From Arthrobacter sp. AFG7.2 (GTDB lineage Bacteria > Actinomycetota > Actinomycetes > Actinomycetales > Micrococcaceae), in assembly GCF_002892835.1 (NCBI RefSeq), contig NZ_PJMB01000005.1, forward strand, positions 186,001 through 250,000: a DNA stretch of 64,000 bases. The letters run 5' to 3'. Below the pieces are notes generated by a model. That model was not told the origin of the DNA. It made no database searches and saw nothing but the letters and a program-made list of their open reading frames with translations. Numbering within the stretch: the first letter of the stretch is position 1; each line of letters starts with the position of its first letter. The position numbers were made by a program, and so were the translations under genes. Positions 45,216 to 55,244 of the stretch are shown piece by piece.

Positions 45216-46433
45216 ATGGCAGACACCGGCACAAAACTGAACCTGAGCTCCTCTGCTCGGCGAACGGCCCTCCTGGGAGCCATGTTCCTGATGGCCACCA
45301 GCGCCATCGGGCCGGGATTCATCACCCAGACCACTGTTTTCACCGCCCAGATCGGCGCCGCCTTCGCGTTCGCGATCCTGGCTTCGATCGTCATCGACAT
45401 TGCGGTCCAGATGAACGTCTGGCGAGTCATTGGCGTATCAGGGCTTCGCGCGCAGGAGCTCGGCAACAGAGTAATCCCCGGCGTCGGCTGGTTCCTGGCC
45501 GGACTGGTGTTCCTCGGCGGCATCGTCTTCAACATCGGGAATATCGCCGGTACCGGACTGGGCGCCAATGCGATGCTCGGAGTTGACCCCAAGATCGGCG
45601 GCGGGGTCTCCGCCGTCGTCGCCATCCTGATCTTCCTGAGCAAAAGGGCCGGACTGGCGCTGGACCGGATCGTGGTGCTCCTGGGCGCCGTCATGATCCT
45701 GCTGATGATCTATGTGGCCATCGTCGCCGCACCGCCGGTTGGAGAAGCGCTCAAAAACACGTTCCTTCCGGAAACCGTCGACTTCCTCATCATCACCACA
45801 CTCGTGGGTGGAACGGTGGGCGGCTATATCACCTACGCAGGCGCACACCGCATGCTGGACTCCGGCGCCACCGGGATTGAGCACGTCAAGGAAATCACGC
45901 GCAGCTCGGTGCTCGGCATCATGGTCACCGGCCTCATGCGCGTGCTTCTCTTCCTGGCCATCCTCGGCGTTGTGGCCGGCGGGACCGTGCTCAGCAGCAA
46001 CAACATGGCTGCAGAAGCGTTCGGGGCGGCGGCCGGCGAGATCGGCATCCGCATGTTCGGCATCGTCCTCTGGGCCGCTGCCATCACGTCCGTCATCGGT
46101 GCCGCCTTCACCTCCGTTTCCTTCATTACCTCGTCAAAGACCCCTGAGCGCAAACGCAACCTCATCACCGTCGTCTTCATCGCAGGCTGTGCCGTTGCCT
46201 ACCTCCTGCTGGGCCAGCCACCGCAGCAGCTGCTGATCTTCGCCGGCGCGTTCAACGGCCTGATCCTCCCGGTCGGTTTCGGGGTTCTGCTCTGGGTTGC
46301 CTGGCGGCGCCGCGACCTGATGCACGGCTATGTTTACCCGAAGTGGCTGCTTATTGTCGGTGTCCTCACCTGGCTGCTCACGCTGTTCCTTGGCTGGAAC
46401 TCCGTCATGGGCCTCGCGAAGCTGTGGTCATGA
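45216..46433 (+). CDS. NRAMP-family transporter (YcsG-like)
   Basis: 405 residues with about 11 membrane segments. NRAMP features: [19 protein letters not shown] (the DPGN-like first helix region, here GPGF) and [14 protein letters not shown]. The metal-binding DPGN motif is not intact, so this is the divergent YcsG-type branch, not a standard manganese transporter. In Bacillus ycsG lies with ycsF/ycsI/kipI/kipA, the 5-oxoprolinase cluster, as here. Substrate may be an organic compound rather than a metal. Its stop overlaps the next start (ATGA). Confidence 0.85.
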   Translation: MADTGTKLNLSSSARRTALLGAMFLMATSAIGPGFITQTTVFTAQIGAAFAFAILASIVIDIAVQMNVWRVIGVSGLRAQELGNRVIPGVGWFLAGLVFLGGIVFNIGNIAGTGLGANAMLGVDPKIGGGVSAVVAILIFLSKRAGLALDRIVVLLGAVMILLMIYVAIVAAPPVGEALKNTFLPETVDFLIITTLVGGTVGGYITYAGAHRMLDSGATGIEHVKEITRSSVLGIMVTGLMRVLLFLAILGVVAGGTVLSSNNMAAEAFGAAAGEIGIRMFGIVLWAAAITSVIGAAFTSVSFITSSKTPERKRNLITVVFIAGCAVAYLLLGQPPQQLLIFAGAFNGLILPVGFGVLLWVAWRRRDLMHGYVYPKWLLIVGVLTWLLTLFLGWNSVMGLAKLWS

Positions 46434-47215
46434 CCAGCCGCGCTTCAATCCTCCCCGCCGAGGCCCGCGCGGCCTTCCGCGCCGGACTGGTGGTGCCGAC
46501 GTCGGGCTGGTCACGCGGCTATGCACAGGCCAACGTCCTCTCCATTCCCCGCGAGCATGCCTTCGACCTGTTGCTGTTCGCCCAGCGCAACCCCAAGCCG
46601 TGCCCCATCCTCGGGGTCCTTGAGCCCGGCCAAACCACCGGACCGCTGCTGGCCGTTGGGGACATCCGCACGGACGTCCCCAGGTACACCGTTTACCGGG
46701 ACGGTGAGAAGGTAGACGACCCCACGGACATCATGGACTATTGGCGCGACGACCTGGTCACGTTCCTCATCGGTTGCTCCTTCACCTTCGAGGCGGCCCT
46801 GCAGGACGGGGGCATCTCCATCGCACATATCGACCAGGGCGTCAACGTGCCCATGTACCGCACCAACCGGCAGTGCGCCCCGGCCGGTTCAATGTCCGGG
46901 CCGCTGGTGGTGTCCATGCGCCCGGTACCGGCGGCGCAGGTGGCGGACGCTGTCCGGATTACCTCGCGCTACCCGGCGGTCCACGGCGCACCGGTCCATG
47001 TGGGCAATCCGGAAGAGCTGGGCATCAATGATTTGGGCCGCCCCGACTTCGGGGAAGCGGTACACATCCCGGCAGGCCACATCCCGGTGTTTTGGGCCTG
47101 CGGCGTCACGCCCCAGGCGGCCGTCATGCAGTCGCGGCCGCCACTGGCGATAGGACACGCACCCGGGCACATGCTGATCACTGACGCCCGGGACAGCGAC
47201 TACCTGGTGCCGTAG
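46430..47215 (+). CDS. putative hydro-lyase, DUF1445/YcsI family
   Basis: 261 residues. It matches the YcsI/DUF1445 family related to D-glutamate cyclase: [34 protein letters not shown] and [15 protein letters not shown] with VPMYRTN following. Members are predicted to convert glutamate-like compounds (D-glutamate to 5-oxoproline in mitochondrial relatives), which fits the neighbouring 5-oxoproline genes. ATG overlaps the NRAMP stop. Its last 16 bases overlap the 3' end of the convergent gntR gene. Confidence 0.88.
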   Translation: MTSRASILPAEARAAFRAGLVVPTSGWSRGYAQANVLSIPREHAFDLLLFAQRNPKPCPILGVLEPGQTTGPLLAVGDIRTDVPRYTVYRDGEKVDDPTDIMDYWRDDLVTFLIGCSFTFEAALQDGGISIAHIDQGVNVPMYRTNRQCAPAGSMSGPLVVSMRPVPAAQVADAVRITSRYPAVHGAPVHVGNPEELGINDLGRPDFGEAVHIPAGHIPVFWACGVTPQAAVMQSRPPLAIGHAPGHMLITDARDSDYLVP

Positions 47216-47907
47216 GCGCCACTGCCAGGAGCACCTGCCGGGAGCGCAGAATCCGCCAGGTGCTCCAGCAGTTCTGCTTCTGCCGTATCCAGGTAGGCGC
47301 GCAGCCCGGCCGCAGCTTCCTCCCGCTCGCCGGCGCGCAGCTGCTTCACCAGCGCCACATTGCGGTCCACGTAATGGCTGTGGAAGTCCGGCGCCGAGGC
47401 CATGGTGTAAAAGACCAGGCGCATTTCCGCGAGCACCCTGTCCATCAATTCCTGCAGGGAGGCGCTTCCCGTCAAGGCAACTACCGCCCGGTGCAGCGAC
47501 TGGTTGGCGTCCGCCATGTCCGTTACGGATCCGCTGTTCCTGGCTTCCTGGGCCCGCTGCACGATCTCTTCCAGGTTGTGCAGGACCTCCGGGGTGAGGT
47601 CCCCCCAGAGGACTGCGGCGGGCTCGATCATCCGCCGCACCCGGTAAATTTCGCGGACTTCCTCAACGCCGGGTGAAGCGACGAAGACGCCGCGGTTGGG
47701 AATGCGGGTCACGATGGATTCCCCGGCGAGGGTGGTGAACGCCTGCCGCAGTGTATTGCGGGATACGCCGAGCGCCGCGGACAGCGGTTCCTCGGACAGC
47801 TTCGACCCGGGGGTCAGCTCGCCGGCGGCGATCCGGCCGCGCAGCACGGACGCAATCCACGAGGTGGTATGTGCGTGTTCAGCCGCGCCGTCTGTCAGAG
47901 TGTCCAT
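47200..47907 (-). CDS. GntR-family (FadR-type) transcriptional regulator
   Basis: 235 residues. N-terminal winged helix (about 15-80, with [20 protein letters not shown] and [13 protein letters not shown]) and a C-terminal all-helical FCD ligand domain (about 95-225). It is the last gene of the minus-strand operon (31 bases after the biotin carboxylase gene). The palindrome TTGTTCAACAA found upstream of pxpA and of the NRAMP gene is its likely operator, making it autoregulated. Starts at 47907 with GGGGGAAAACC upstream. The ligand may be 5-oxoproline or a breakdown product. Confidence 0.9.
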   Translation of the reverse strand: MDTLTDGAAEHAHTTSWIASVLRGRIAAGELTPGSKLSEEPLSAALGVSRNTLRQAFTTLAGESIVTRIPNRGVFVASPGVEEVREIYRVRRMIEPAAVLWGDLTPEVLHNLEEIVQRAQEARNSGSVTDMADANQSLHRAVVALTGSASLQELMDRVLAEMRLVFYTMASAPDFHSHYVDRNVALVKQLRAGEREEAAAGLRAYLDTAEAELLEHLADSALPAGAPGSGAYGTR

Positions 47908-47938
47908 GGTTTTCCCCCATTCCGTCGAACTAACGATG

Positions 47939-49675
47939 CTAGCTGACAGTACCGAGCACTTCACCGCGGGCCACGGCAGCGCCTGGCTCCTGCCCGCCCT
48001 GCCGGAAGGTGCCGGTGACGGAAGCAACTACTACTGTCTCCATTTTCATGGCTTCCAGGACGGCAACGGGGTCTCCCGCTGCAACCTCGGCGCCGTCGCC
48101 GGCCACCCACTTAACCAGGTTTCCGCCCATGGGCGCGGCCACGTGCCCGTCCGCGTCCGCCTTTTCCCCGGCTGGCGAAGACTCGACGGCGGCGCCTCCG
48201 CCGTGGAGCAGGGCGTGGAAGACCCGGGCCGGCAGCCCGAGCTGGACGGCCTTGCCATCGATTTCGACGGTGAGGGTTTCACGGCGCGCGACGGGGCCCA
48301 GCGCGCCGTGCTTCAGTGATGCCGCCAGGCGGCCGGAGAACTCGGTCTCAATCCAGGTGGTGAACACCCCCAGCCTGTCCGCAGCCGTGAAATCAGCATC
48401 CCGCACCACTGCGCGGTGGAACGGAACCACCGTGGGGACACCTTCGATCCGCAGCTCGTCCAGGGCAGCCTTGGCGCGGCGCAGTGCCTGCGGGCGGTCC
48501 TCACCGTGGACGATCAGTTTGGCCATCAGGGAATCGTATTCAGCGGGAATGACGGAGCCGGACCGGACTCCTGAATCCACCCGGATTCCGGCGCCGGTGG
48601 GAGCCTCGAACACATCGACAGTGCCGGGAGAGGGCAGGAAGCCCCGCCCGGCGTCCTCGGCGTTGAGCCGGAACTCGAAGGCGTGGCCGGACGGCACCGG
48701 GTCTTCGCTGACGGACACCGGCAACCCGGCGGCGATGCGGAACTGTTCGCGCACCAGGTCAAGTCCGGACGTCATCTCGGTGACAGGGTGTTCCACCTGC
48801 AGGCGCGTGTTTACTTCAAGGAAGGAGATCACGCCGTCGGGGGCCACCAGGTATTCCACTGTGCCGGCGCCGGTGTACCCGGCCTCCCGGCAAATGGCGC
48901 GCGCGGACTCGTGGATCCGGCCCCGCTGTTCGTCGGTGAGGAACGGCGCCGGTGCCTCCTCCACCAGCTTCTGGTTGCGCCGCTGCAGCGAGCAGTCGCG
49001 CGTGCCCACCACCACCACGTTCCCGTGGGTGTCGGCCAGGACCTGCGCCTCGACGTGGCGGGGTCGCTCCAGGAAGCGCTCCACAAAGCATTCACCGCGG
49101 CCAAACGCCATGGTTGCCTCACGGACCGCTGAGTCGAAGGCATCATCAATGTCTTCCATCCGGTGCGCGATTTTCAGTCCCCTGCCGCCGCCGCCGAAGG
49201 CCGCCTTGATGGCCACGGGGACACCGTATTCTGCGGCGAACGCGCGCACTGCCTCGGCATCAGCCACCGGCCCGTCAGTGCCGGGGACCAGGGGTGCGCC
49301 GGCCCGGACCGCAATTTCGCGCGCGGTGACCTTGTTGCCCAGGCTGCGGATTGCGTCAGGCGAGGGCCCCACCCAGATTAGTCCGGCGTCGAGCACTGCC
49401 TGGGCAAAGTCCGCGTTCTCGGACAGGAAACCATAGCCGGGATGAACGGCATCGGCGCCGGACCGGGCAGCAATGGCCAGGAGCTTTTGAATATCCAGGT
49501 AGGTTTCCGAGCTTGCTGATCCACCCAGGGCATAGGCCTCGTCGCTGAGGCGGACGTGCATCGCATCGGCGTCGGGGTCGGAATACACGGCCACGGACTC
49601 CAGGCCCGCGTCGGTGCAGGCCCGGGCGATCCGGACAGCTATTTCACCGCGGTTGGCGATCAGGACTTTTTTCAT
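47939..49675 (-). CDS. biotin carboxylase fused to biotin carboxyl carrier domain
   Basis: 578 residues. Biotin carboxylase (1-445) starts [18 protein letters not shown] and has the ATP-grasp loop [11 protein letters not shown]; a BCCP domain ends the protein with biotinylation lysine K544 in EAMKME. It is not part of a complete acyl-CoA carboxylase operon. Instead it follows the KipI-KipA fusion, whose fold is related to the carboxyltransferase part of urea carboxylase. Together these could form a split urea-carboxylase-like, biotin-dependent enzyme. ATG at 49675, 11 bases after the KipI-KipA stop; frame extends upstream by five codons (GTG). Confidence 0.92.
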   Translation of the reverse strand: MKKVLIANRGEIAVRIARACTDAGLESVAVYSDPDADAMHVRLSDEAYALGGSASSETYLDIQKLLAIAARSGADAVHPGYGFLSENADFAQAVLDAGLIWVGPSPDAIRSLGNKVTAREIAVRAGAPLVPGTDGPVADAEAVRAFAAEYGVPVAIKAAFGGGGRGLKIAHRMEDIDDAFDSAVREATMAFGRGECFVERFLERPRHVEAQVLADTHGNVVVVGTRDCSLQRRNQKLVEEAPAPFLTDEQRGRIHESARAICREAGYTGAGTVEYLVAPDGVISFLEVNTRLQVEHPVTEMTSGLDLVREQFRIAAGLPVSVSEDPVPSGHAFEFRLNAEDAGRGFLPSPGTVDVFEAPTGAGIRVDSGVRSGSVIPAEYDSLMAKLIVHGEDRPQALRRAKAALDELRIEGVPTVVPFHRAVVRDADFTAADRLGVFTTWIETEFSGRLAASLKHGALGPVARRETLTVEIDGKAVQLGLPARVFHALLHGGGAAVESSPAGEKADADGHVAAPMGGNLVKWVAGDGAEVAAGDPVAVLEAMKMETVVVASVTGTFRQGGQEPGAAVARGEVLGTVS

Positions 49676-49686
49676 GGTTGCTTCTT

Positions 49687-51345
49687 TCACGGGCTCGGGA
49701 CAGTGGCCAGGGGCTGCAGCGTTTCGGGGTCAACCTCTACGAAACGCAGGGCAGCGCCGGGGGGAAGTTGCGCTGCAGCAGGAAGGTCTTCGGGGATGAC
49801 GGCGCCGATCACGGGATAGCCGCCCGTCACGGGGTGGTCGGCCAGGAACAGGACGGGAAGGCCCGACGGCGGGACCTGCAGTGAGCCGGCCACCACGCCT
49901 TCGCTGGGGAGTTCTCCGGCCCGTGCCCGTTCCAGGGATTTGCCTGCAGTTCCAGGCCCCTGTGCCGCATCCAGCCGGACGCCGATGCGGTTGGATTCTG
50001 CGGTCACGGTCCATACCTGCCCGGTGAGCGCCTGACGGGACTCGGGAGTGAACCAGTCATGGCGGGGGCCGGTGGTGATGCGCAGGACTACAGGCCTGCC
50101 ACCTGCCGCGGAGGTAACTTCTTCCGGCAGCGCGGGCGGTTCCGGCTGCCCCACGGCGCGTGCTGTGTCCACTGGGCTGACGGGCAGCACAGTCCCGGCG
50201 GCCAGCGGGGCAGGACCGATGCCGGACATCAGGTCGGTGGAACGGCTGCCCAGCACGGGGGGAACGTCGATTCCGCCACGCACCGCAAGGTAGGTGCGCA
50301 GGCCTGCGTGCGGCATCCCGAGATGGAGCCTCTCGCCGTCATGCAGGGGGAACGGCGTGTACATGGGCGCTTTCCTGCTTCCGCCTTCGCTGCGTATTTC
50401 CGCCGGCACGGGTGCGCCGCTGAGAGCCAGCGTCAGTTCGCCCCTTGCCTGGACTGCAAGGCCGCCCAGGATGTTTTCGATCACGGCGTCGGTGGGCAGG
50501 TTTCCCACCAACCGGTTCGCCTGCCGTGCGCTCGCGGTGTCCGCGGCGCCGGCGGGGGAGACACCCAGATCGCCCAGCCCTGGCCGCCCAAGGTCCTGGA
50601 TCAGCGCCTGCGGACCCGGCGAAACGACCTCCAGGGCAGGGCCTGGCGGAACCGGTACTTCCTGGTCGGGCAGGTCTGCCTGGTCCAACCTGTCCTCGTG
50701 GGCGGATGCGATGTCCACGAGTTCGCGCACTGCAACGTACTGGACGGTGGTGCCGGGACGGACCAGGGCCGGCTGCTCCCGCTGGAGGTCCCACATGCGC
50801 GTGGCGGTATGCCCGATCAGCTGCCAGCCGCCCGGAGAGCGCCGGGGATACACGGCCGAAAAATTGCCTGCCAGTGCCACCGAGCCTGCAGGTACGGCTG
50901 TACGCGGGGTGCCGCGCCGGGGCACATTGAGCTCATCGTTCTCGCCCACCAGATAGGCGAATCCCGGGGCGAACCCGCCGAACGCCGCGGTCCAAAGCTG
51001 GCCGGTATGGGCAGCGACCACACCGTCCGGGCCAAAGCCGGTGAGGCGGCCGACCTCGGCGAGGTCCTCGCCGTCGTACACCACCTCGATCAGCACCGGC
51101 TTGTCAGCCTCCGCGGCATCGCGGGCCGGCCCGGCATCCAGGTGCGGGAGGGTTTTCCGGGCCGCCTGGGCGTTTGCGCGGGAGTCGAACACCACCAGCA
51201 CGGTCTGCGCCGCGGCGAGTACCTCAACCTGTCCAGCCGCCGGGTTCTCCCGCAGCCGGGAATGCAGGGACAGCACCGCATCGAGCGAGTCCAGCTCGAG
51301 GAGCAGGGCGCGGGGCCCTGCCCAGCGGATCTCCGGCACGCTCAT
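49687..51345 (-). CDS. pxpBC: 5-oxoprolinase subunits B and C fused (KipI-KipA / PxpB-PxpC)
   Basis: 552 residues. The first 212 residues are a KipI/PxpB (AHS1) domain with GFAPGFAYL (124-132). From about 237 a KipA/PxpC (AHS2) domain follows with [20 protein letters not shown] (250-269). In Bacillus and E. coli these are separate genes that, with PxpA, hydrolyse 5-oxoproline to glutamate using ATP. The same fold forms the carboxyltransferase of urea carboxylase. The ATG overlaps the pxpA stop by 4 bases, so translation is coupled. Confidence 0.92.
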   Translation of the reverse strand: MSVPEIRWAGPRALLLELDSLDAVLSLHSRLRENPAAGQVEVLAAAQTVLVVFDSRANAQAARKTLPHLDAGPARDAAEADKPVLIEVVYDGEDLAEVGRLTGFGPDGVVAAHTGQLWTAAFGGFAPGFAYLVGENDELNVPRRGTPRTAVPAGSVALAGNFSAVYPRRSPGGWQLIGHTATRMWDLQREQPALVRPGTTVQYVAVRELVDIASAHEDRLDQADLPDQEVPVPPGPALEVVSPGPQALIQDLGRPGLGDLGVSPAGAADTASARQANRLVGNLPTDAVIENILGGLAVQARGELTLALSGAPVPAEIRSEGGSRKAPMYTPFPLHDGERLHLGMPHAGLRTYLAVRGGIDVPPVLGSRSTDLMSGIGPAPLAAGTVLPVSPVDTARAVGQPEPPALPEEVTSAAGGRPVVLRITTGPRHDWFTPESRQALTGQVWTVTAESNRIGVRLDAAQGPGTAGKSLERARAGELPSEGVVAGSLQVPPSGLPVLFLADHPVTGGYPVIGAVIPEDLPAAAQLPPGAALRFVEVDPETLQPLATVPSP

Positions 51346-52100
51346 ACGAAGCTCCGGATGCCGACGCCGGCAGCTTCGAGTTCGCGGCGGACCGCTGCCG
51401 CCATCGACACGGCACCCTCGGTGTCCCCGTGCAGGCAGATACTCTCCGCTGCCGTTTTGATAGTGGATCCGTCCTTGGCAATGATGGTTCCCTCGGTGGC
51501 CAGCCGGACCATGTTCGCTGCGACAACGTCCTCGTCATGGAGCACGGCACCTGCTTCGCGGCGGGACACCAGTGTTCCGTCGGGGTTGTAGGCGCGGTCG
51601 GCAAAGGCCTCGGCTACTCCCCGGAGGCCCGCTGCCTCGGCGGCGGCCAGGGCCACCGAGCCCGGCAGCAGCAGGAGCGGCAGGTCGCCCCCGAAGGCCT
51701 TCACTGCATCAACCACCGCCTGCGCCTGCACCTGGTGCGTGACGATGGTGTTGTACAGGGCGCCGTGCGGTTTTACGTACCGGATCTGGCCGCCGGCCGC
51801 GCGGGTGATCGCTTCGAGTGCGCCCAACTGGTACAGGACATCGTCAGCGAGTTCCGTGGGGGAGCAGTCGAGGAACCGGCGGCCGAATCCCGCCAGATCC
51901 CGGTAGCCCACATGCGCGCCGATGGTAATGCTGGCGGCCACGGCGTCACGGCAGGTCTGGGCAATGGTGGAGGGATCTCCGGCATGGAAGCCGCACGCAA
52001 CGTTCGCGCTGGAGACGGAGCGGAAGATGGCTGCGTCGTCGCCCATGGTCCAGTTGCCGAAGGATTCGCCGACGTCGCTGTTGAGGTCAATGAACGCCAT
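51342..52100 (-). CDS. pxpA: 5-oxoprolinase subunit A (LamB/YcsF family)
   Basis: 252 residues. LamB/YcsF family: [13 protein letters not shown] at the N-terminus, [12 protein letters not shown] (His and Cys in the active region), VKPHGALYN. It is the hydrolase-like subunit of the 5-oxoprolinase PxpABC. First gene of the minus-strand operon with pxpBC, biotin carboxylase and gntR. The promoter upstream carries the TTGTTCAACAA site (52154-52164). Confidence 0.93.
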   Translation of the reverse strand: MAFIDLNSDVGESFGNWTMGDDAAIFRSVSSANVACGFHAGDPSTIAQTCRDAVAASITIGAHVGYRDLAGFGRRFLDCSPTELADDVLYQLGALEAITRAAGGQIRYVKPHGALYNTIVTHQVQAQAVVDAVKAFGGDLPLLLLPGSVALAAAEAAGLRGVAEAFADRAYNPDGTLVSRREAGAVLHDEDVVAANMVRLATEGTIIAKDGSTIKTAAESICLHGDTEGAVSMAAAVRRELEAAGVGIRSFV

Positions 52101-52132
52101 AGTGATTCTCGTCTCGTTGAAGTGGTCCCTTT

Positions 52133-52164
52133 AGCATGCACGAGATTGGCGGATTGTTCAACAA
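52133..52164 (-). promoter_or_regulatory. pxpA promoter with GntR operator
   Basis: On the minus strand -35 TTGAAC (52156-52161) and -10 CATGCT (52133-52138) are 17 bases apart. The palindrome TTGTTCAACAA (52154-52164) covers the -35. The 345-bp gap 52101-52445 to the MarR gene holds no other gene I can support; the rest is probably the marR promoter region. Confidence 0.7.
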
Positions 52165-52445
52165 TTTTCGGCGGATCGGTGTGGTCGGCTTGGGATGCAG
52201 GCGAGCCGGCAGCGGGTCCGGTGGAGCAACAACAAATGCCCCGCAGGCGAACACGGGGCGCTCCTGCTCCGGGGCGCCTTCCTCCTGCCTGCTGGCCGGA
52301 GTGTCACCCACATGATCTACCGCGATGCAGGCCACCCTTCCCGGCTGGTTCTGCCCTTGACCACACGGCAGGCGGGGGGATTAACCGGCCTGCGCCCTCC
52401 TATGCTTGGGTGATGCCCTCCTCCACGTCCCCCCAGGAAGAACCA

Positions 52446-52886
52446 GTGCCACTGAATGACCGGCAACTTGCGGTTGCCGTGCTCGACATTTCTTTTGAAG
52501 TGCGGCGGAAGTCCCATGAGGGGACGGGCGTGCTGCCCCTGTCCAGTGGCGTGCTGGACGTCATCAGGGTTATCGAACGGCACCCCGGGATTACAGTGGC
52601 GGAGGTGGCGGCCCGGCTGGGGCGGCAGCTGAGCAACGTCAGCTCCCAGCTCCGGGAACTGGTGGCGCTCGGACTGGTTACACGCGTCCGGGACGACGCC
52701 GACAAGCGCTATGTCGCCCTCCACCCCACCCCGGAGTCGCAGCGCATCAAGGCACTGCTTGAAGGGGCGTGGGCGGCGGCCCTGGCGTCGGCGAGCTCCC
52801 GGCTGCTGCCCGAGGAGCGCGAACAGATAGCAGCCAGCCTGCCCGTGCTGCAACGTCTCGCTGCACTGCTCGCCGAACCCGAGTAG
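52446..52886 (+). CDS. MarR-family transcriptional regulator
   Basis: 146 residues from the GTG at 52446, which has AGGAAG 7 bases upstream; an ATG at 52413 (157 residues) is possible but lacks a site. The winged helix spans about 40-100 (VIRVIERHPGITVAEVAARL, then LGRQLSNVSSQLRELVALGL) and the wing carries DDADKRYVAL, typical MarR. It is directly upstream of a DHA2 efflux pump; a 20-base palindrome between them is the likely operator. Drug- or solvent-type efflux control is inferred. Confidence 0.88.
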   Translation: MPLNDRQLAVAVLDISFEVRRKSHEGTGVLPLSSGVLDVIRVIERHPGITVAEVAARLGRQLSNVSSQLRELVALGLVTRVRDDADKRYVALHPTPESQRIKALLEGAWAAALASASSRLLPEEREQIAASLPVLQRLAALLAEPE

Positions 52887-52927
52887 CGAAAATCACCAAC
52901 GTCACCGCCTCCCGCGGCCCAGACCAG

Positions 52928-52951
52928 TAGTTATACTTTTATAACTATAAT
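52928..52951 (+). promoter_or_regulatory. MarR operator and -10 of the efflux gene
   Basis: TAGTTATA-CTTT-TATAACTA (52928-52947) is a perfect 8-bp-armed palindrome, followed by and overlapping TATAAT (52946-52951), an ideal -10. It lies 20 bases before the efflux gene start. Binding here would block transcription. Confidence 0.8.
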
Positions 52952-52968
52952 TACTTCGAAGGATGACG

Positions 52969-54456
52969 ATGAGTACGGCTACGCAATTAGCAGGAGCAAG
53001 ATCAAACCAGGAGGGCGGGCCGCACGGCACTGAGCGGGGGCAGGCCCGGGGCCGATGGTGGGCACTGGTATTTCTGGCGCTGGCCCAGTTCATGGTGGTT
53101 CTCGACGGCACCATCGTGAACCTCGCCCTGCCGAGGCTGCAGGGGGAAATGGGCATCAGTGACTCCACCCGGTCCTGGGTGGTCACGGCGTACGCGCTGG
53201 CCTTTGGCGCCTTCCTGCTCCTTGGCGGCAGGATCGCGGATTTCTGGGGCAGGAAGCGCACGTTCATTACGGCCGCCGTCGGCTTTGCCCTTGCATCCGT
53301 AATGGGCGGCATCGCGCAGCAACCGTGGGAACTGATAGGCGCGCGTGTCCTGCAGGGACTCTTTGCAGCGCTCCTCGCCCCGGCCGCCCTGGCGCTTCTG
53401 ACCGTCGCTTTCCCCGGCGGCAAGGAACGCGGGACTGCCTTCGCGGTCTTCGGCTCCATCACAGGCGTTGGCGCAGCCGCCGGCGTCCTCCTGGGCGGCT
53501 TCCTGACCGAATACGTGAGCTGGCGGTGGTGCTTCTTCGTGAACGTGCCGATCGCCGTCGTCGCGCTGGCAGGCGTGTGGGTCCTGGTCACCGAAAGCCG
53601 CGCCCAAGGATCCACCAAGTACGACTGGCCCGGCGTTATCCTGGCTGCCCTGGGCTTGGGGTCCCTCGTCTACGGCTTCACGAATGCCGAGCATGGCTGG
53701 GGTGCGCCCGAGGCCTGGGGCTTCATCGCTGCAGGTGCCGTGCTGATGGTGCTGTTCGTCCTGGTTGAGAGCAGGGTGAAGCACCCGCTGCTGCCGCTCC
53801 GGGTGGCCACCGAGCGGAACCGCGCAGCGGCATTCCTTGCCTCGTTCCTGTCAGGTGCAGTCCTGATTGGCGGCATCCTGTTCATCAACTTCTATATCCA
53901 GATCGTGCTCGGTTTCGCCCCGTTCCTGGCAGGGCTCGCCTCCCTGCCCATGACCGTGGCGGTGCTGGTGACGGCAGGCGTCGTGGCAAAGAACTTGCCA
54001 AAGGTCGGTGCAAAGATTCCGACGGCGGTTGGCCCCCTCCTCATCACCGCGGCGATGCTGTGGCTCACCCAGGTCACTGCTGAGGGAACGTACCTTTTCA
54101 ACATGCTGCCCGCTCTGGTCCTGCTGGGTGCGGGCCTGGGCATGGTCTTCGTGCCGCTGCAGAACCTTGCCCTGTTTGGCGTGGACAAGGACGATTCGGG
54201 GGTGGCAAGCGCCCTGGTGAATGCCTCGCAGCAGATCGGCGGGTCCCTGGGCATCGCCCTGTTCAGCACCATCGCCGCCGCGGCAGCTGCCGGCGGAGCC
54301 TCGCCCGCTGCCCTGTCTACCGGCTACTCGACCGTTTTCCTGTGGGCTTCGGGCGTTGCCATCCTTATCACGCCTATTGCGCTGCTCCACATCACTATCG
54401 ACCGCAGGACGTTTACCGGAACAGGCGGGGATGCCCCGGTGGTCCACCTGGGCTGA
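52969..54456 (+). CDS. DHA2-family MFS multidrug efflux transporter
   Basis: 495 residues with 14 membrane segments expected for DHA2 proteins. Motif C-like and A-like segments are seen: LAQFMVVLDGTIVNLALPRLQ (TM1) and GGRIADFWGRKRTF. Start: 52969 rather than 52963, because AAGGATG is at proper spacing only for 52969. Regulated by the upstream MarR gene through the operator at 52928. Confidence 0.92.
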   Translation: MSTATQLAGARSNQEGGPHGTERGQARGRWWALVFLALAQFMVVLDGTIVNLALPRLQGEMGISDSTRSWVVTAYALAFGAFLLLGGRIADFWGRKRTFITAAVGFALASVMGGIAQQPWELIGARVLQGLFAALLAPAALALLTVAFPGGKERGTAFAVFGSITGVGAAAGVLLGGFLTEYVSWRWCFFVNVPIAVVALAGVWVLVTESRAQGSTKYDWPGVILAALGLGSLVYGFTNAEHGWGAPEAWGFIAAGAVLMVLFVLVESRVKHPLLPLRVATERNRAAAFLASFLSGAVLIGGILFINFYIQIVLGFAPFLAGLASLPMTVAVLVTAGVVAKNLPKVGAKIPTAVGPLLITAAMLWLTQVTAEGTYLFNMLPALVLLGAGLGMVFVPLQNLALFGVDKDDSGVASALVNASQQIGGSLGIALFSTIAAAAAAGGASPAALSTGYSTVFLWASGVAILITPIALLHITIDRRTFTGTGGDAPVVHLG

Positions 54457-54564
54457 TGCCTGCAATCCCGGGGCACTTTGGCGCGGACACGCCGGAAAAT
54501 TAGCGGCCGCCGTCGTGCGTCCTGCCCAAAGCGCCCCAGGATGGCGGGCACTAAGACAGCAGAA

Positions 54565-54604
54565 AGCCCCTCCCTTGAACTGGAATCCAGTTCAGGGAGG
54601 GGCT
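54565..54604. terminator. bidirectional terminator
   Basis: AGCCCCTCCCTTGAACTGGA (54565-54584) pairs with TCCAGTTCAGGGAGGGGCT (54586-54604) with one bulged T. T-rich flank on the minus strand (GCTTTCT). It lies between the efflux gene and the convergent reductase gene. Confidence 0.85.
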
Positions 54605-54638
54605 CTCGTGGTGCCGTGGGGATGTGGCGTCTCCGGGG

Positions 54639-55244
54639 TTAGCCGGTGCGACGATAGCGGACGTGCGTGGCCAGCGGCGAGTGAAGCACTTCTGCAGGTT
54701 CGAAGCCGAAGGATTCAACGCCGTCGAAGATGCGCTCGCCCGAACCGAGAAGGACCGGTGCGATATCGAGGGTGAGCTCGTCCACCACGCCCGCGATCAG
54801 AGCCTGCCGGACCGTCGAGGCCCCACCCGCAATGTCCACGCCGTTGTCCCCGGCGGCCTCGCAGGCTGCGGAGTACGCGGCGTCGAAGCCGTCAGTGACG
54901 AAGTGGAAGGTCGTCCCGCCCTCCAGCTGGATCGGGTCATGTCTGTGGTGCGTCAGCACGTAAACGGGCGCGTGGTAGGGCGGTTCAGCTCCCCACCACC
55001 CGGTCCATTCCTCATTCCAGTTGCCCCGAATCGGGCCGAACATATTGCGGCCCATCACATAGGCGCCCCGCGGGCGCATGAGCCATTCGCTGGCGGCCTT
55101 GTCGGCCTCATTGGCGCGCGGGTCGCCGATATGCCAGCTGTGCAGCTCCAGCCCCCGCTTGCCCAGGGGGTTTTCACGGCTCTGGTCCGGCCCGGCGACG
55201 AAGCCGTCCAGCGAGATCGACATGTGGCACGTTGTGTCCGGCAC
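54639..55244 (-). CDS. RibD C-terminal / dihydrofolate reductase-like protein
   Basis: 201 residues. MSISLDGFVAG at the N-terminus and DIAGGASTVRQALIAGVVDEL then LTLDIAPVLLGSG are the RibD/DHFR-superfamily reductase pattern. Such standalone members act on unknown pterin- or flavin-like substrates. GTG start with a strong AGGAGG. It is convergent with the efflux gene. Confidence 0.88.
   Translation of the reverse strand: MPDTTCHMSISLDGFVAGPDQSRENPLGKRGLELHSWHIGDPRANEADKAASEWLMRPRGAYVMGRNMFGPIRGNWNEEWTGWWGAEPPYHAPVYVLTHHRHDPIQLEGGTTFHFVTDGFDAAYSAACEAAGDNGVDIAGGASTVRQALIAGVVDELTLDIAPVLLGSGERIFDGVESFGFEPAEVLHSPLATHVRYRRTG

Noticed and set aside
45216..46433. Manganese transporter with Mn riboswitch
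   Set aside because: No yybP-ykoY-type structure upstream, the metal motif is not intact and the context is the 5-oxoproline cluster.
51174..52445. Long N-terminal extension of the MarR gene
   Set aside because: It is antisense to pxpA and pxpBC; the real start is at 52446 (or 52413).
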